DNA of 64,000 nt, from the NCBI GenBank assembly GCA_035652435.1, contig DASRDU010000099.1:124001-188000 (forward strand), written 5' to 3'. Positions 56,385 through 64,000 of the stretch are shown piece by piece. Below the pieces are notes generated by a model, which was given only the letters and a program-made list of their open reading frames with translations, was not told where the DNA came from and searched no databases. The position numbers and the translations under genes were made by a program. This stretch comes from DASRDU01 sp035652435. Its GTDB lineage: Bacteria > Acidobacteriota > Blastocatellia > RBC074. Positions within the stretch are counted from its first letter, which is position 1. Each line of letters starts with the position of its first letter.

Positions 56385-58037
56385 ATGCAAAAAAGAACCG
56401 GTCTGATTCTGCTCTGCTGTCTGCTGGTGGCGGGAGTGGCGAATGGAAAAGGGAAAGCGTCGAAGGGCGCGCCCGCCGCCCTGAATAACCAGGTCAAAGT
56501 AGAAGGCGGAACGATTGCCGGTACGGCAGTCGGCGAGAAACAGGATGTCCGCGTTTACAAGGGCATTCCCTTCGCCGCGCCGCCGACGGGCAACCTGCGC
56601 TGGAAGGCTCCGCAACCGGTCGTCCCGTGGTCGGGCGTGCGCGACGCAACTCAGTTCAGCCCTGCCTGCCCGCAACCGGACACGCTGTCCCGACTGACCG
56701 GGCGAAAGCTCGGGCCGACCAGTGAAGATTGCCTGTGCCTGAACGTCTGGACTCCGGCAAAGGCGGCGAACGAGAAATTGCCGGTGATGGTCTGGATTCA
56801 CGGCGGCTCGTACATTGCCGGGGAAGGCTCGACTCCGAGTTATAACGGAGAAGCGCTGGCGCGGCAGGGAGCGGTTATCGTCACGATCAACTACCGCCTC
56901 GGCCCGCTCGGTTTCTTCGCGCACCCGCTGCTCTCGAAGGAGTCGGGGCACGATTCATCGGGCAATTACGGGCTGCTCGATCAGATCGCGGCGCTGCAAT
57001 GGGTCAGGAAAAACATCGCGGCGTTTGGCGGCGATGCGGCGCGAGTCACGATCTTCGGTGAGTCAGCCGGCGCGGGGAGCATCTGTTACCTGATGGTTTC
57101 GCCGCTGGCCAAAGGACTCTTCCATCGCGCAATTGCCGAAAGCGGGTCCGCCTTCGGCCCGAATCGTCACCTGCGCGAAACGTGGTACGGGCAGGAGCCG
57201 ATGGAGAAGGTGGGCGAACGCGTCGCGCGCGATTTCGGCTGCGATCAGGAGAAGGATCCGCTGGCCGCGTTGCGGGCGAAGAGTGCGGAAGAAATCCTGA
57301 AGGGGTCAAAAATGGCCTCGAATTTCTTCTTCGGCGGTGATGGAACTCACTTTGCCCCGATAGTTGACGGCTGGGTCGTGCCGGATGATCCGGGCGTAAT
57401 CTTTGCTGCCGGGAAGCAGCACGCGGTTCCATTGATCGTCGGGTCGAACGCTGACGAAGGTACGATCTTCACGCTCACGGCGCCACAGATGGCCGCGATA
57501 CAGTATCAGAAGTTGATGCGACAGCTATACCCGGAACGCGCCGATGAAATCCTCACGCTTTATCCGGCCTCCGGTGCCGCTGAAGTGAAGAGCGCAATCA
57601 ACCGCCTGATCGGCGACGCGGCATTCATCGGCGGCGCGCGTTACTTCGCCAGCACGCAGAGCAGAGTCAGCAAAGCCTTCCTGTATCATTTCACCTGGGT
57701 GGCGCCGACTGCGCGCGGCAAAATGCTTGGGGCGTTTCACAGCTCAGAGATTCCGCACGTTTTCGGCACGCTGGACACGAGCGCCCTGAGTGAGGCTCAG
57801 AAAGCATCGCTGCCCTCCAGGGCGATGATGGAGGCGTGGGTGCGTTTCGCCGCCACCGGCGACCCAAACCCGAAGGGCGGAACACTCTGGCCGGTCTACG
57901 ATGCGGCGAAAGATCAGCATCTGGAATTCGGCACTGAGGTTAAGGTGAAATCCGGGTTGCGAAAACAGCAGTGTGATCTGTTTGAGAAAATCGGCGTTGA
58001 GCGGCTGGCAAAACGCCGGCCGGGCACCGCGCATTAA
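56385..58037 (+). CDS. Type B carboxylesterase, secreted
   Basis: This 550-residue alpha/beta-hydrolase has a signal peptide (MQKRTGLILLCCLLVAG), then FKGIPFAAPPTGNLRW-type KGIPFAAPP, SEDCLCLNVWTP, VWIHGGSYIAGEG (oxyanion hole), and the nucleophile elbow GESAGAGS with Ser227. The catalytic His is expected in HSSEIPHVFG. It hydrolyses carboxylic esters outside the cytoplasm. The start at 56385 has a strong ribosome site; the earlier Met at 56343 does not. Confidence 0.93.
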   Translation: MQKRTGLILLCCLLVAGVANGKGKASKGAPAALNNQVKVEGGTIAGTAVGEKQDVRVYKGIPFAAPPTGNLRWKAPQPVVPWSGVRDATQFSPACPQPDTLSRLTGRKLGPTSEDCLCLNVWTPAKAANEKLPVMVWIHGGSYIAGEGSTPSYNGEALARQGAVIVTINYRLGPLGFFAHPLLSKESGHDSSGNYGLLDQIAALQWVRKNIAAFGGDAARVTIFGESAGAGSICYLMVSPLAKGLFHRAIAESGSAFGPNRHLRETWYGQEPMEKVGERVARDFGCDQEKDPLAALRAKSAEEILKGSKMASNFFFGGDGTHFAPIVDGWVVPDDPGVIFAAGKQHAVPLIVGSNADEGTIFTLTAPQMAAIQYQKLMRQLYPERADEILTLYPASGAAEVKSAINRLIGDAAFIGGARYFASTQSRVSKAFLYHFTWVAPTARGKMLGAFHSSEIPHVFGTLDTSALSEAQKASLPSRAMMEAWVRFAATGDPNPKGGTLWPVYDAAKDQHLEFGTEVKVKSGLRKQQCDLFEKIGVERLAKRRPGTAH

Positions 58038-58041
58038 AAGC

Positions 58042-58150
58042 AGAATGGAATACGGATCAGGCGGATGCAGCGGATTAAAACGGATTGCCACAACTACAGG
58101 TAACGATCTGTCCTGATCTGTCCCGATCCATTTCATCCGTGTTCCATTCT
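58042..58150. repeat. Inverted-repeat element with CGGAT repeats
   Basis: AGAATGGAATACGGAT at 58042-58057 pairs with 58135-58150 with one mismatch. Inside, CGGAT recurs four times on the left and GATC/GATCTG units on the right. It is non-coding, lies right after the esterase stop codon, and looks like a member of a dispersed repeat family. Confidence 0.65.
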
Positions 58151-58273
58151 TCCCTTTTCGATTTTTGCAACCCGCCATCAGGTCTGTTCGTAGTGATAGT
58201 CTTGAAGAGGCCCGGAAGTGGCGGCCCGAATGCTTCATCAGAAGCCTGGGGGGAAGCGCACAGGGCATCAACG

Positions 58274-58981
58274 ATGACCACTGTTCTGATTATTTCGGTT
58301 CTCTCCTTTTTCCTCCTGGCTGCAACAGCTGTTTTCTTTTCCCTTCAGCAGCGCAAACCCGAAGAAACATTTCATCACACATTCCCGCCGCGTGGTCGCC
58401 GATTGTTCGGCGAACCGGATGAAGCCAGTGCGCGCAGGATTCGGACGGAGCTTGAAGCGGCACAGAGACAATCGCAGCACGAAGCTCTGCTGGCGCGCGC
58501 GACGCAGGGTGATCTGTCTGCGCTCGACGATGCGCACGCGGGCAGTGATTCAGCGCTCTATCGCGAAGTGCTGAACACGCTGACCGGCTCGGCAACCGGC
58601 TCTTCTGATTCTGCTGACAGGCTGCGGGCGCTGGCCGCGCATATTGCGGGCAGCAATTCAATGCGTGCCAGCATTGAACTGGCGACGGGGATGATTGAGT
58701 TATGGAAACAGTCCCCCGACAAGCAACGCCTGGGCGGGATGCTGCACATCGCGGCCCTGGCGGATGACGCCGCGACCTATCAGCTGGCGGTGGAGGCCGC
58801 GCTTGAGCGATGGAGGAATAACAATTTACCCGATGTTTCAGCCGCTTACCTGCTCGCGCTGATTGAAAGCGAGAGCTGGGTCATCGCCTCGGAAGCGAGG
58901 CAGGCTGAAGCGAGTTTCGTTTTGAAACAGACCCTCAGCAACGTTCGCCGTGAGCTGGCCGCGAACACTCAGGAGCAGTGA
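58274..58981 (+). CDS. Single-pass membrane protein upstream of a flotillin-like gene
   Basis: This 235-residue protein has one N-terminal membrane helix (TVLIISVLSFFLLAATAVFF, residues 3-22). A cytoplasmic-type region of mostly charged helices follows, with no recognised domain. The start at 58274 was chosen because the helix begins there; longer frames run through non-coding repeat DNA. It lies 78 bp before the SPFH gene. In other bacteria flotillins are often paired with small membrane partners such as NfeD, but this is not NfeD, so a partnership is inference. Confidence 0.65.
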   Translation: MTTVLIISVLSFFLLAATAVFFSLQQRKPEETFHHTFPPRGRRLFGEPDEASARRIRTELEAAQRQSQHEALLARATQGDLSALDDAHAGSDSALYREVLNTLTGSATGSSDSADRLRALAAHIAGSNSMRASIELATGMIELWKQSPDKQRLGGMLHIAALADDAATYQLAVEAALERWRNNNLPDVSAAYLLALIESESWVIASEARQAEASFVLKQTLSNVRRELAANTQEQ

Positions 58982-59059
58982 CAAGCCTCATATCGAGTGA
59001 CCAGGGCTTTGCTTCTGATCTCGTCAACCAATCGCCAGCCTTCTGGAGGATCACAAACA

Positions 59060-61225
59060 ATGGAAATCTTTTTCCTGATCTCTGGTCTGGTCGTCGTAGT
59101 GTTTCTGCTGACACTCGTGACCCGCTTCTTCATCAACGTCGGCGCGCGCGAAATCGCGATCAAGGAGCGCCGCTACACCGGTCGGAAGATGCCGCCCGGC
59201 CGCGTCGTCGCAACCGAAGGCGAAGTCGGCATTCAGGCCGACGTGCTGAAGCCCGGACTGCATTTCATCAGGTGGCCGTTTGAGCGCGTGGTCAGAAAAG
59301 TTCCGCTCGTCGAGATCGGGGCGGATGAGCTTGGCGTGATCGAAGCGGTTGACGGCGAGCCGCTGCAACCGGGCCGCATCTTCGCGCCGGATCGCGCGAT
59401 GAACGCGCACAATAACTTTCAGGACCCGATTGCGTTCATCAAACAGGGCGGCGTCAAGGGCATTCAGCTGCGCACGCTGCCGCCGGGCCTCTGGCCGATT
59501 CACCCGTACCTGTTCCGCGTTTCGATTGCGAAAACGACCGTCATCCCACAGGGCAAAGTGGGCGTGATCACCGCGGCGGACGGCGGCCCGCTCGATCCGG
59601 GCAGGCTGCTCGGCAAGGCGATTGACGGACATAAGAACTTTCAGGATGCTGAACAGTTCGTCGCCTCCGGCGGCCAGAAAGGCCCGCAGGTGGAAATCCT
59701 GACGCCGGGCACTTATCGCATCCTGACTGCTTCGATCCAGCTCGAAGATCAGAAGGAGATCAAGGCCGGGTTGTTCACGGTGCAGCTTTTCGAAGCGATG
59801 ATCATTCCCGAAAACACGGTCGGTCTGGTCGAAGCGCTCGACGGCGCGCCGCTCAACCCGAAGGATTACGTGGCGACGCCGTTTGAAGGCCACGACAACT
59901 TTCAGGACGGTAATGAATTCATCCGCAGCGGCGGTCAGCGCGGCCCGCAGAAAGACATCCTGCTGCCCGGCACGTATTACATCAACCCGCTGCTTTTCAA
60001 AATCATTCCTGAGAAAGCGGGCGAAGTGAAACCGGGTGAAGTCGCCGTGATCGTCTCGAACGTCGGCAAAGACGCTTCGGACGAAATTCGCCGCCGAATG
60101 GCCGAGAAAGTCCGTCAGCGGCTCGAACGCGAAGAGCAGGAGCAGATCGCGAACGCCGCGGCGCGGCTCGATCAGCTGGAGGAAAGCAATCGCACCGTCG
60201 AAGAGATCAGGCAGGAACTGCTGATGGGCGACCCGATGGATCGCCGGCTCGATGCCGGCGCGCACGAGGCTTACGTCGTGCCGGACGGTTATCGCGGCAT
60301 TCAGGAAACGGTTGTCGGCCCCGGCAAGTATTACGTCAATACGCTGGCCGTCACCCCGGTGATCATTCCGACCACCAACCAGACCGTCGAATGGACGACG
60401 GAGCAGGTCGTCAACACGTTCAACCCTTTCGAGGTGATTTCCAAGGACGGCTTCACGATGCAGCTTGAGGTGCGCGTCGTGTTCCGCGTCAAGCCCGAGG
60501 ACGCGCCGTTTATGGTCGCGAAAATCGGTTCGATTGAGCGGCTGATCCAGAACGTCATGCACCCGCTGATTGACTCGATCTTCCGCAACCAGGCTTCGGA
60601 ATCTTCGGCGATGGCTTATCTTCAGAACCGCCACGAGGAGCAGGAGCGCGCCGAGGCGCGCGTCAGGGCACACCTGCTCAAATACCACGTTGACGTGGTG
60701 AACGTGCTGATCTGCCACATTCATCTGCCCGAGGAGCTGATGAAGACGCAGACCGAGAAGATTCTGGCCGAACAGCGGCAGGCGATGTTCAATGCCCAGC
60801 GCGAGGCCGAGGAGAAGCGCATCCAGCTCGAAAAGACCAAAGCGCATGCGGACAACCAGAAAGACCTGATGGCCGCGACCGTCGGCGTCGAAATCTCGGG
60901 CAAGCGCGCCGAACAGCGCAAAGCCGAGGCTGATGGTGAGGCGCATTACATTCTCGCCACTGGTAAGGCTGAATCTGAAAAGGTGCGCCTGATGGGTGAA
61001 GCCCAGGGCGTGGCTTACCGCGAACAGGTCAATGCGCTCGGTGCGAACGGCGTGGCGCTGGTTGAGACGCTCAAGGTGATCGGCGAGAAGGGCGTGAGGA
61101 TTACGCCTGACGTGCTGGCTTCGGGGGGCAACGGTGACGGCGCCGGAGGCCTGGGGACGCTGCTGCTGCTGAATCTGTTCCGTGATCAGATGAAGCAGAA
61201 CGGTTCAGGCGGATCGAAACAGTAG
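59060..61225 (+). CDS. SPFH/flotillin-like membrane protein with a triplicated motif
   Basis: This 721-residue protein has an N-terminal membrane helix (about residues 5-25). Three copies follow of a motif with consensus HxNFQDxxxFIxxGGxKGxQ (Asn119, Asn193, Asn280), each ending in a proline-glycine-tyrosine turn such as PGTY. The SPFH domain (about 430-560) and a long Ala/Glu/Lys coiled coil (about 570-670, AEKILAEQRQAMFNAQREA) make it flotillin-like. Such proteins scaffold membrane microdomains. The start at 59060 follows TGGAGGATC. Confidence 0.88.
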   Translation: MEIFFLISGLVVVVFLLTLVTRFFINVGAREIAIKERRYTGRKMPPGRVVATEGEVGIQADVLKPGLHFIRWPFERVVRKVPLVEIGADELGVIEAVDGEPLQPGRIFAPDRAMNAHNNFQDPIAFIKQGGVKGIQLRTLPPGLWPIHPYLFRVSIAKTTVIPQGKVGVITAADGGPLDPGRLLGKAIDGHKNFQDAEQFVASGGQKGPQVEILTPGTYRILTASIQLEDQKEIKAGLFTVQLFEAMIIPENTVGLVEALDGAPLNPKDYVATPFEGHDNFQDGNEFIRSGGQRGPQKDILLPGTYYINPLLFKIIPEKAGEVKPGEVAVIVSNVGKDASDEIRRRMAEKVRQRLEREEQEQIANAAARLDQLEESNRTVEEIRQELLMGDPMDRRLDAGAHEAYVVPDGYRGIQETVVGPGKYYVNTLAVTPVIIPTTNQTVEWTTEQVVNTFNPFEVISKDGFTMQLEVRVVFRVKPEDAPFMVAKIGSIERLIQNVMHPLIDSIFRNQASESSAMAYLQNRHEEQERAEARVRAHLLKYHVDVVNVLICHIHLPEELMKTQTEKILAEQRQAMFNAQREAEEKRIQLEKTKAHADNQKDLMAATVGVEISGKRAEQRKAEADGEAHYILATGKAESEKVRLMGEAQGVAYREQVNALGANGVALVETLKVIGEKGVRITPDVLASGGNGDGAGGLGTLLLLNLFRDQMKQNGSGGSKQ

Positions 61226-61306
61226 AACGAAACCCGGCGGACAGGGGGAAGCATGGTGGCAACATCTGATCATCTTCCCCATGTCCCCGGGCTGGTTTTC
61301 TCCCTT

Positions 61307-62278
61307 TCAATATTTCTCTTCCGGCTGCCCTTCAAATTTCTTCGGGTTGATCGGGCGATTGATCTCAAAATCCCTGATCTCCAGTTCTTCGATGACGCGG
61401 CCGTTCAGCACGACGGTCAGGCGATGAGGCAGGAGAACGCCCGCAACCTGCCGATGATCCGAAAAGCGCAGGTGCATTTCCTGGCGCTGCGGGGGCTTTG
61501 CTCTGGCTTTTCTTTCCTGTCTCGCTTTCAGATAAGTGTCGCGAATGTATCTCGCACTGACGCTCGCGACTTCCACAATGACGGTCTCCCGCGGCGCTTC
61601 AACATAAGAGAATACTATCGCGAGCGGCAGGTGCGTCTTCTGATCGAGCAGCAGCAGCGGTCGGAAAGCGTCATTCCCGACCAGGATGGCATCTGCCGGC
61701 CGGTTTTCATAATCCACCTGACCCGCGTAGATCAGTTCGACCGGAAATGACGGCGGCGTTCGCAGCAGCCAGCCCAGCGTGTAAAACGAGATTTGCGCTC
61801 GCGCCGTCTCCGCCTGTCTGGCATAACTTTCCGTGACGTCCGACACGTCAATCACGCGGCGATCCTTTTGCGAAGTTTGCGGCGGCAGAGGCGGATTGCG
61901 CCACGCCCGGTCGCCATTGAGGACTTCGGCGTAAGTGTATCCGAAGCCCGTCAGCGTGGAACTCGAAACCTGCTTCCTGAATCTGTCCGGGAACAGAAAA
62001 TCAACTTCGACTTTCCCCGACACGGTTTTCTCCCTGTCCCTGACTTCGGTGGGCGAAGTGACGACGGCATACTTCATGAATTGGCGCAGTTTGCCCGAAG
62101 CCGAAAGGCTCTGCACTTTGCCTAACGCGTCTTCGCCGCCCAGTGCCATGCGCGACTGTCTGAGCAGTTCCTGGGCGCGGGCTGACAAAGCTGCTTTGTC
62201 AGGAACGTGATCCTGCGCCAGAGTGGCGAGCGACCCGAGCAGCACAAGCGCACACACGAGGACAGGTCGGCAACGCAT
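61307..62278 (-). CDS. Secreted protein, LolA/outer-membrane-lipoprotein-sorting-like
   Basis: This 323-residue protein has a signal peptide (MRCRPVLVCALVLLGSLATL). The opening QSRMALGGEDALGKVQSLSA and following beta strands recall LolA/LppX-type lipid-binding or DUF-like secreted proteins common in Acidobacteriota. That is resemblance only. The start at 62278 was chosen for the signal peptide; a longer frame has a weak hydrophobic N-terminus. It is convergent with the SPFH gene. Confidence 0.65.
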   Translation of the reverse strand: MRCRPVLVCALVLLGSLATLAQDHVPDKAALSARAQELLRQSRMALGGEDALGKVQSLSASGKLRQFMKYAVVTSPTEVRDREKTVSGKVEVDFLFPDRFRKQVSSSTLTGFGYTYAEVLNGDRAWRNPPLPPQTSQKDRRVIDVSDVTESYARQAETARAQISFYTLGWLLRTPPSFPVELIYAGQVDYENRPADAILVGNDAFRPLLLLDQKTHLPLAIVFSYVEAPRETVIVEVASVSARYIRDTYLKARQERKARAKPPQRQEMHLRFSDHRQVAGVLLPHRLTVVLNGRVIEELEIRDFEINRPINPKKFEGQPEEKY

Positions 62279-62527
62279 GATGAGGTTTTCTTTTGCAGTA
62301 TTTCCAGCGGTCACAAGCCTGATGACTCCGGCAAAGCCAAACCCGTTGATATTCGCGAGTGTAGCCGCCCTGACGCGGGGTTGTCCAATCATCGGAAGGC
62401 GCCACCGCGGCTGCGGGCAACCACCATTACCGGAACCGCCGGAAGAAGGCATCTGCCACGTAATCATCGGCACAGCAAAAACCGGAAAGAGGGCAATGAT
62501 CAACAGCGCTGCCGTTGTGAGAAAAGT
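62279..62527. other. Intergenic region between the DUF4127 gene and the LolA-like gene
   Basis: About 250 bp lies between two minus-strand genes. It should hold the promoter of the LolA-like gene. No clear promoter, hairpin or repeat was recognised. Confidence 0.35.
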
Positions 62528-64000
62528 CTACGGAAGGATGGCATAATCAGGTTTGTAATCAACCATTACTTCAAAAATTCGAGGCCAGGGCAGGTGAATC
62601 TGCAGGTCATTCAGGCCGTTAAGTCTGATTGACCGCCCCTGACCATCGTAAATCGCCAGCGGATAAGTCCGGCCTTTGAAGTGGTCGGCGAAGAATTTTT
62701 CAATCAGCGGGCGCAGCCGCTCTTCAACCTGGCGATTGATCCGGACGTACGTTTCAGGAGTAAATTCATCGGTCGGATCGGTCGGGTCCTTTCGCAACTC
62801 GCTTTCGATCCCGAGGCGCACGATGTCACGGTAGAGGTAATCGCCCGCGAAGCGGTGCAACAGAAATGAATAGTGCGCCGCGGTCGCGCGCGCGTTTCGT
62901 TCGGCGGTATCGTTAAGCCAGCGGCTGAAGAAGACGCGCATATTCGCCGCCGTAATCGCCGTGCCGAGTGTATTGCCTGCAGTATCCCGGGCGGCGAAGG
63001 CCGTGAGCTTATCAACCACGTTATCGCGACTGAGCGCCCTGACGATTCGCTCATCGGCACCGCCGTGATGCGGGGCAGGGAACAACACGTCGGCGAGCGC
63101 GACGGGGTTGCCGGCCTTCAGGTCGGCGATCATGCGCCCGAGGAAAGCGTCGAATTCCCTTTCATCTGTCTCAGGCGCGTTGACGTAAAGCGTGTAATCA
63201 GCTTTCGCTGGATCGTCCGCGAGCGAGCCGCCCGCGGCTCTGATCTGATTTTCGACCGTGAACTCGAGCGGGTGATCTTCAGAAGACACAACCACTGTGC
63301 GGCTGTTTTCGGATGAATAAACGACCGCGACTTTGACGGTGACGCGGAATTTATTCAGCACCGCGCGGCTGACGAGTGACAGCGCGCCCGCGTCGGCGCC
63401 GTTGTAAATCGGGACGCGCGATTCGAGTTTGTGAGATCGAAGTTTGGCACTTAATACTTCCCGGGTCTGGCGGTGCAATCCGTACAGGCGCGCATCGCCC
63501 TGAAGCAGAATCAGTGAATCAACTGCGCCCTCACTCGCCAGATCAATCATGGCCAGATTGACCTGCAGATCGCGTTTGTGCGCCCTGCGGTAATCTTCGA
63601 TCAGCTTCGGATCAATTCCCTTCTCAAGCTCCCCAAGTTCCGCCGCCAGCTTTGCCCTCTCCGCCGCATCCCTTGTTTTCATCGCGCGGTCCTTCAGTTC
63701 CGACCAGCGCGCCAGCTTGTCGCGCCCCGCCCGATTATTCGCCCCGGCCGTCGGCGCAACGCCCATGATCGTATTGAAGGCGTAAACCGGAATATTCGGA
63801 TGCGCCTGCTTGAACCAGCGAAAAAACTCCAGTCGCTGCTTTGCTTCATCGAATGGGACTCGCGGCAGGCGCGAAGCGGTCAGCCCACCGTAAGCCAGCA
63901 TGTCAACTGACACCACCAGGGCATCTACCTTCGTGTAATCCTGCGCCCGCAGCCATTCATCAATCAGCGCCGCGTTGCCCGGCGTCGTGAATCGTCCGAG
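62528..64000 (-). CDS. DUF4127-family protein, truncated by the window edge
   Basis: The frame is open to position 64000, so the true N-terminus lies outside; the first visible residues are LGRFTTPGNAALIDEWL and continue in frame into VVSVDMLAYGGLTASR, a pattern typical of DUF4127. About 490 residues are visible, including NTIMGVAPTAGANNRAG, LLQGDARLYGLH and HHGGADERIVRAL. The fold and activity are not established. The GTG at 63916 is an internal Val codon and not a start, because the upstream frame matches the family. Confidence 0.85.
   Translation of the reverse strand, partial: LGRFTTPGNAALIDEWLRAQDYTKVDALVVSVDMLAYGGLTASRLPRVPFDEAKQRLEFFRWFKQAHPNIPVYAFNTIMGVAPTAGANNRAGRDKLARWSELKDRAMKTRDAAERAKLAAELGELEKGIDPKLIEDYRRAHKRDLQVNLAMIDLASEGAVDSLILLQGDARLYGLHRQTREVLSAKLRSHKLESRVPIYNGADAGALSLVSRAVLNKFRVTVKVAVVYSSENSRTVVVSSEDHPLEFTVENQIRAAGGSLADDPAKADYTLYVNAPETDEREFDAFLGRMIADLKAGNPVALADVLFPAPHHGGADERIVRALSRDNVVDKLTAFAARDTAGNTLGTAITAANMRVFFSRWLNDTAERNARATAAHYSFLLHRFAGDYLYRDIVRLGIESELRKDPTDPTDEFTPETYVRINRQVEERLRPLIEKFFADHFKGRTYPLAIYDGQGRSIRLNGLNDLQIHLPWPRIFEVMVDYKPDYAILP

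Noticed and set aside
59051..60946. A 631-codon open frame antisense to the SPFH gene
   Set aside because: It runs exactly opposite a gene with clear domain structure. Long antisense frames are expected from third-position GC bias in this DNA, and the translation shows no recognisable motif.
63916..63918. GTG as the start codon of the DUF4127 gene
   Set aside because: The reading frame continues upstream to the window edge and those residues fit the family, so the codon is an internal Val.

Overview
The window reads as ordinary chromosome from a high-GC Gram-negative-type bacterium. It has dense genes on both strands, many secreted proteins with Sec signal peptides, ClpS/ClpA, TldD/TldE, a UbiE/MenG methyltransferase and QueF. 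It also has several families of short inverted-repeat elements between genes. The mix (neutral-ceramidase paralogues, PIG-L and DUF4127 proteins, SPFH protein, HSD10-like dehydrogenase, LytS/LytR pair, abundant small repeats) suggests Acidobacteriota, perhaps Blastocatellia. That placement is inference from gene content, because no rRNA, tRNA or other phylogenetic marker gene is present. No CRISPR array, phage, transposase or plasmid gene was seen.

Layout. 0-5 kb: an endonuclease/exonuclease/phosphatase-fold protein, a secreted gluzincin-like peptidase coupled to a DnaJ-domain membrane protein, an FMN-binding oxidase-like protein and a TPR protein. 5-12 kb: a bacilliredoxin, a non-catalytic M16 peptidase homologue joined to menG/ubiE, then tldD, a low-GC zinc-ribbon gene, tldE and a small membrane protein, closed by a strong two-way terminator. 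12-21 kb: a penicillin-binding transpeptidase, an NtrB/NtrC-type pair, HAD phosphatase plus cyclophilin, a BON protein, a zinc-ribbon membrane protein, and DHH phosphoesterase plus queF. 21-31 kb: a 1942-residue secreted transglutaminase/HEAT/TPR protein followed by clpS, clpA and a quinone oxidoreductase.

31.5-34.3 kb is a lower-GC island holding a zinc-ribbon gene and a type II restriction endonuclease (AccI-like) overlapping its N6-adenine methylase. 34-38.5 kb: a secreted protein of unknown function and a LytS/LytR-type two-component system whose spacer and 3' flank hold three palindromic elements. 38.5-48.6 kb: an amino acid permease and a run of lipid-oxidation-type genes (three SDRs, a thiolase, an APH-like kinase, a luciferase-like monooxygenase) with GNAT, DJ-1/PfpI and ceramidase-family genes. 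48.6-56 kb: an aminotransferase with its omega-amidase, then on the minus strand a PHP-domain protein, two ceramidase-family proteins and a PIG-L deacetylase. 56-64 kb: a type B carboxylesterase, a membrane protein next to a flotillin-like protein with a triplicated motif, a secreted LolA-like protein, and a DUF4127 protein running off the edge.

I saw no clear undescribed multi-gene defence or biosynthetic system. The best candidates for a closer look are the restriction-modification island, the giant transglutaminase protein upstream of clpSA, the triplicated SPFH protein, the PHP/ceramidase/PIG-L cluster, and the palindromic element families at 37-38.5, 52 and 58 kb.
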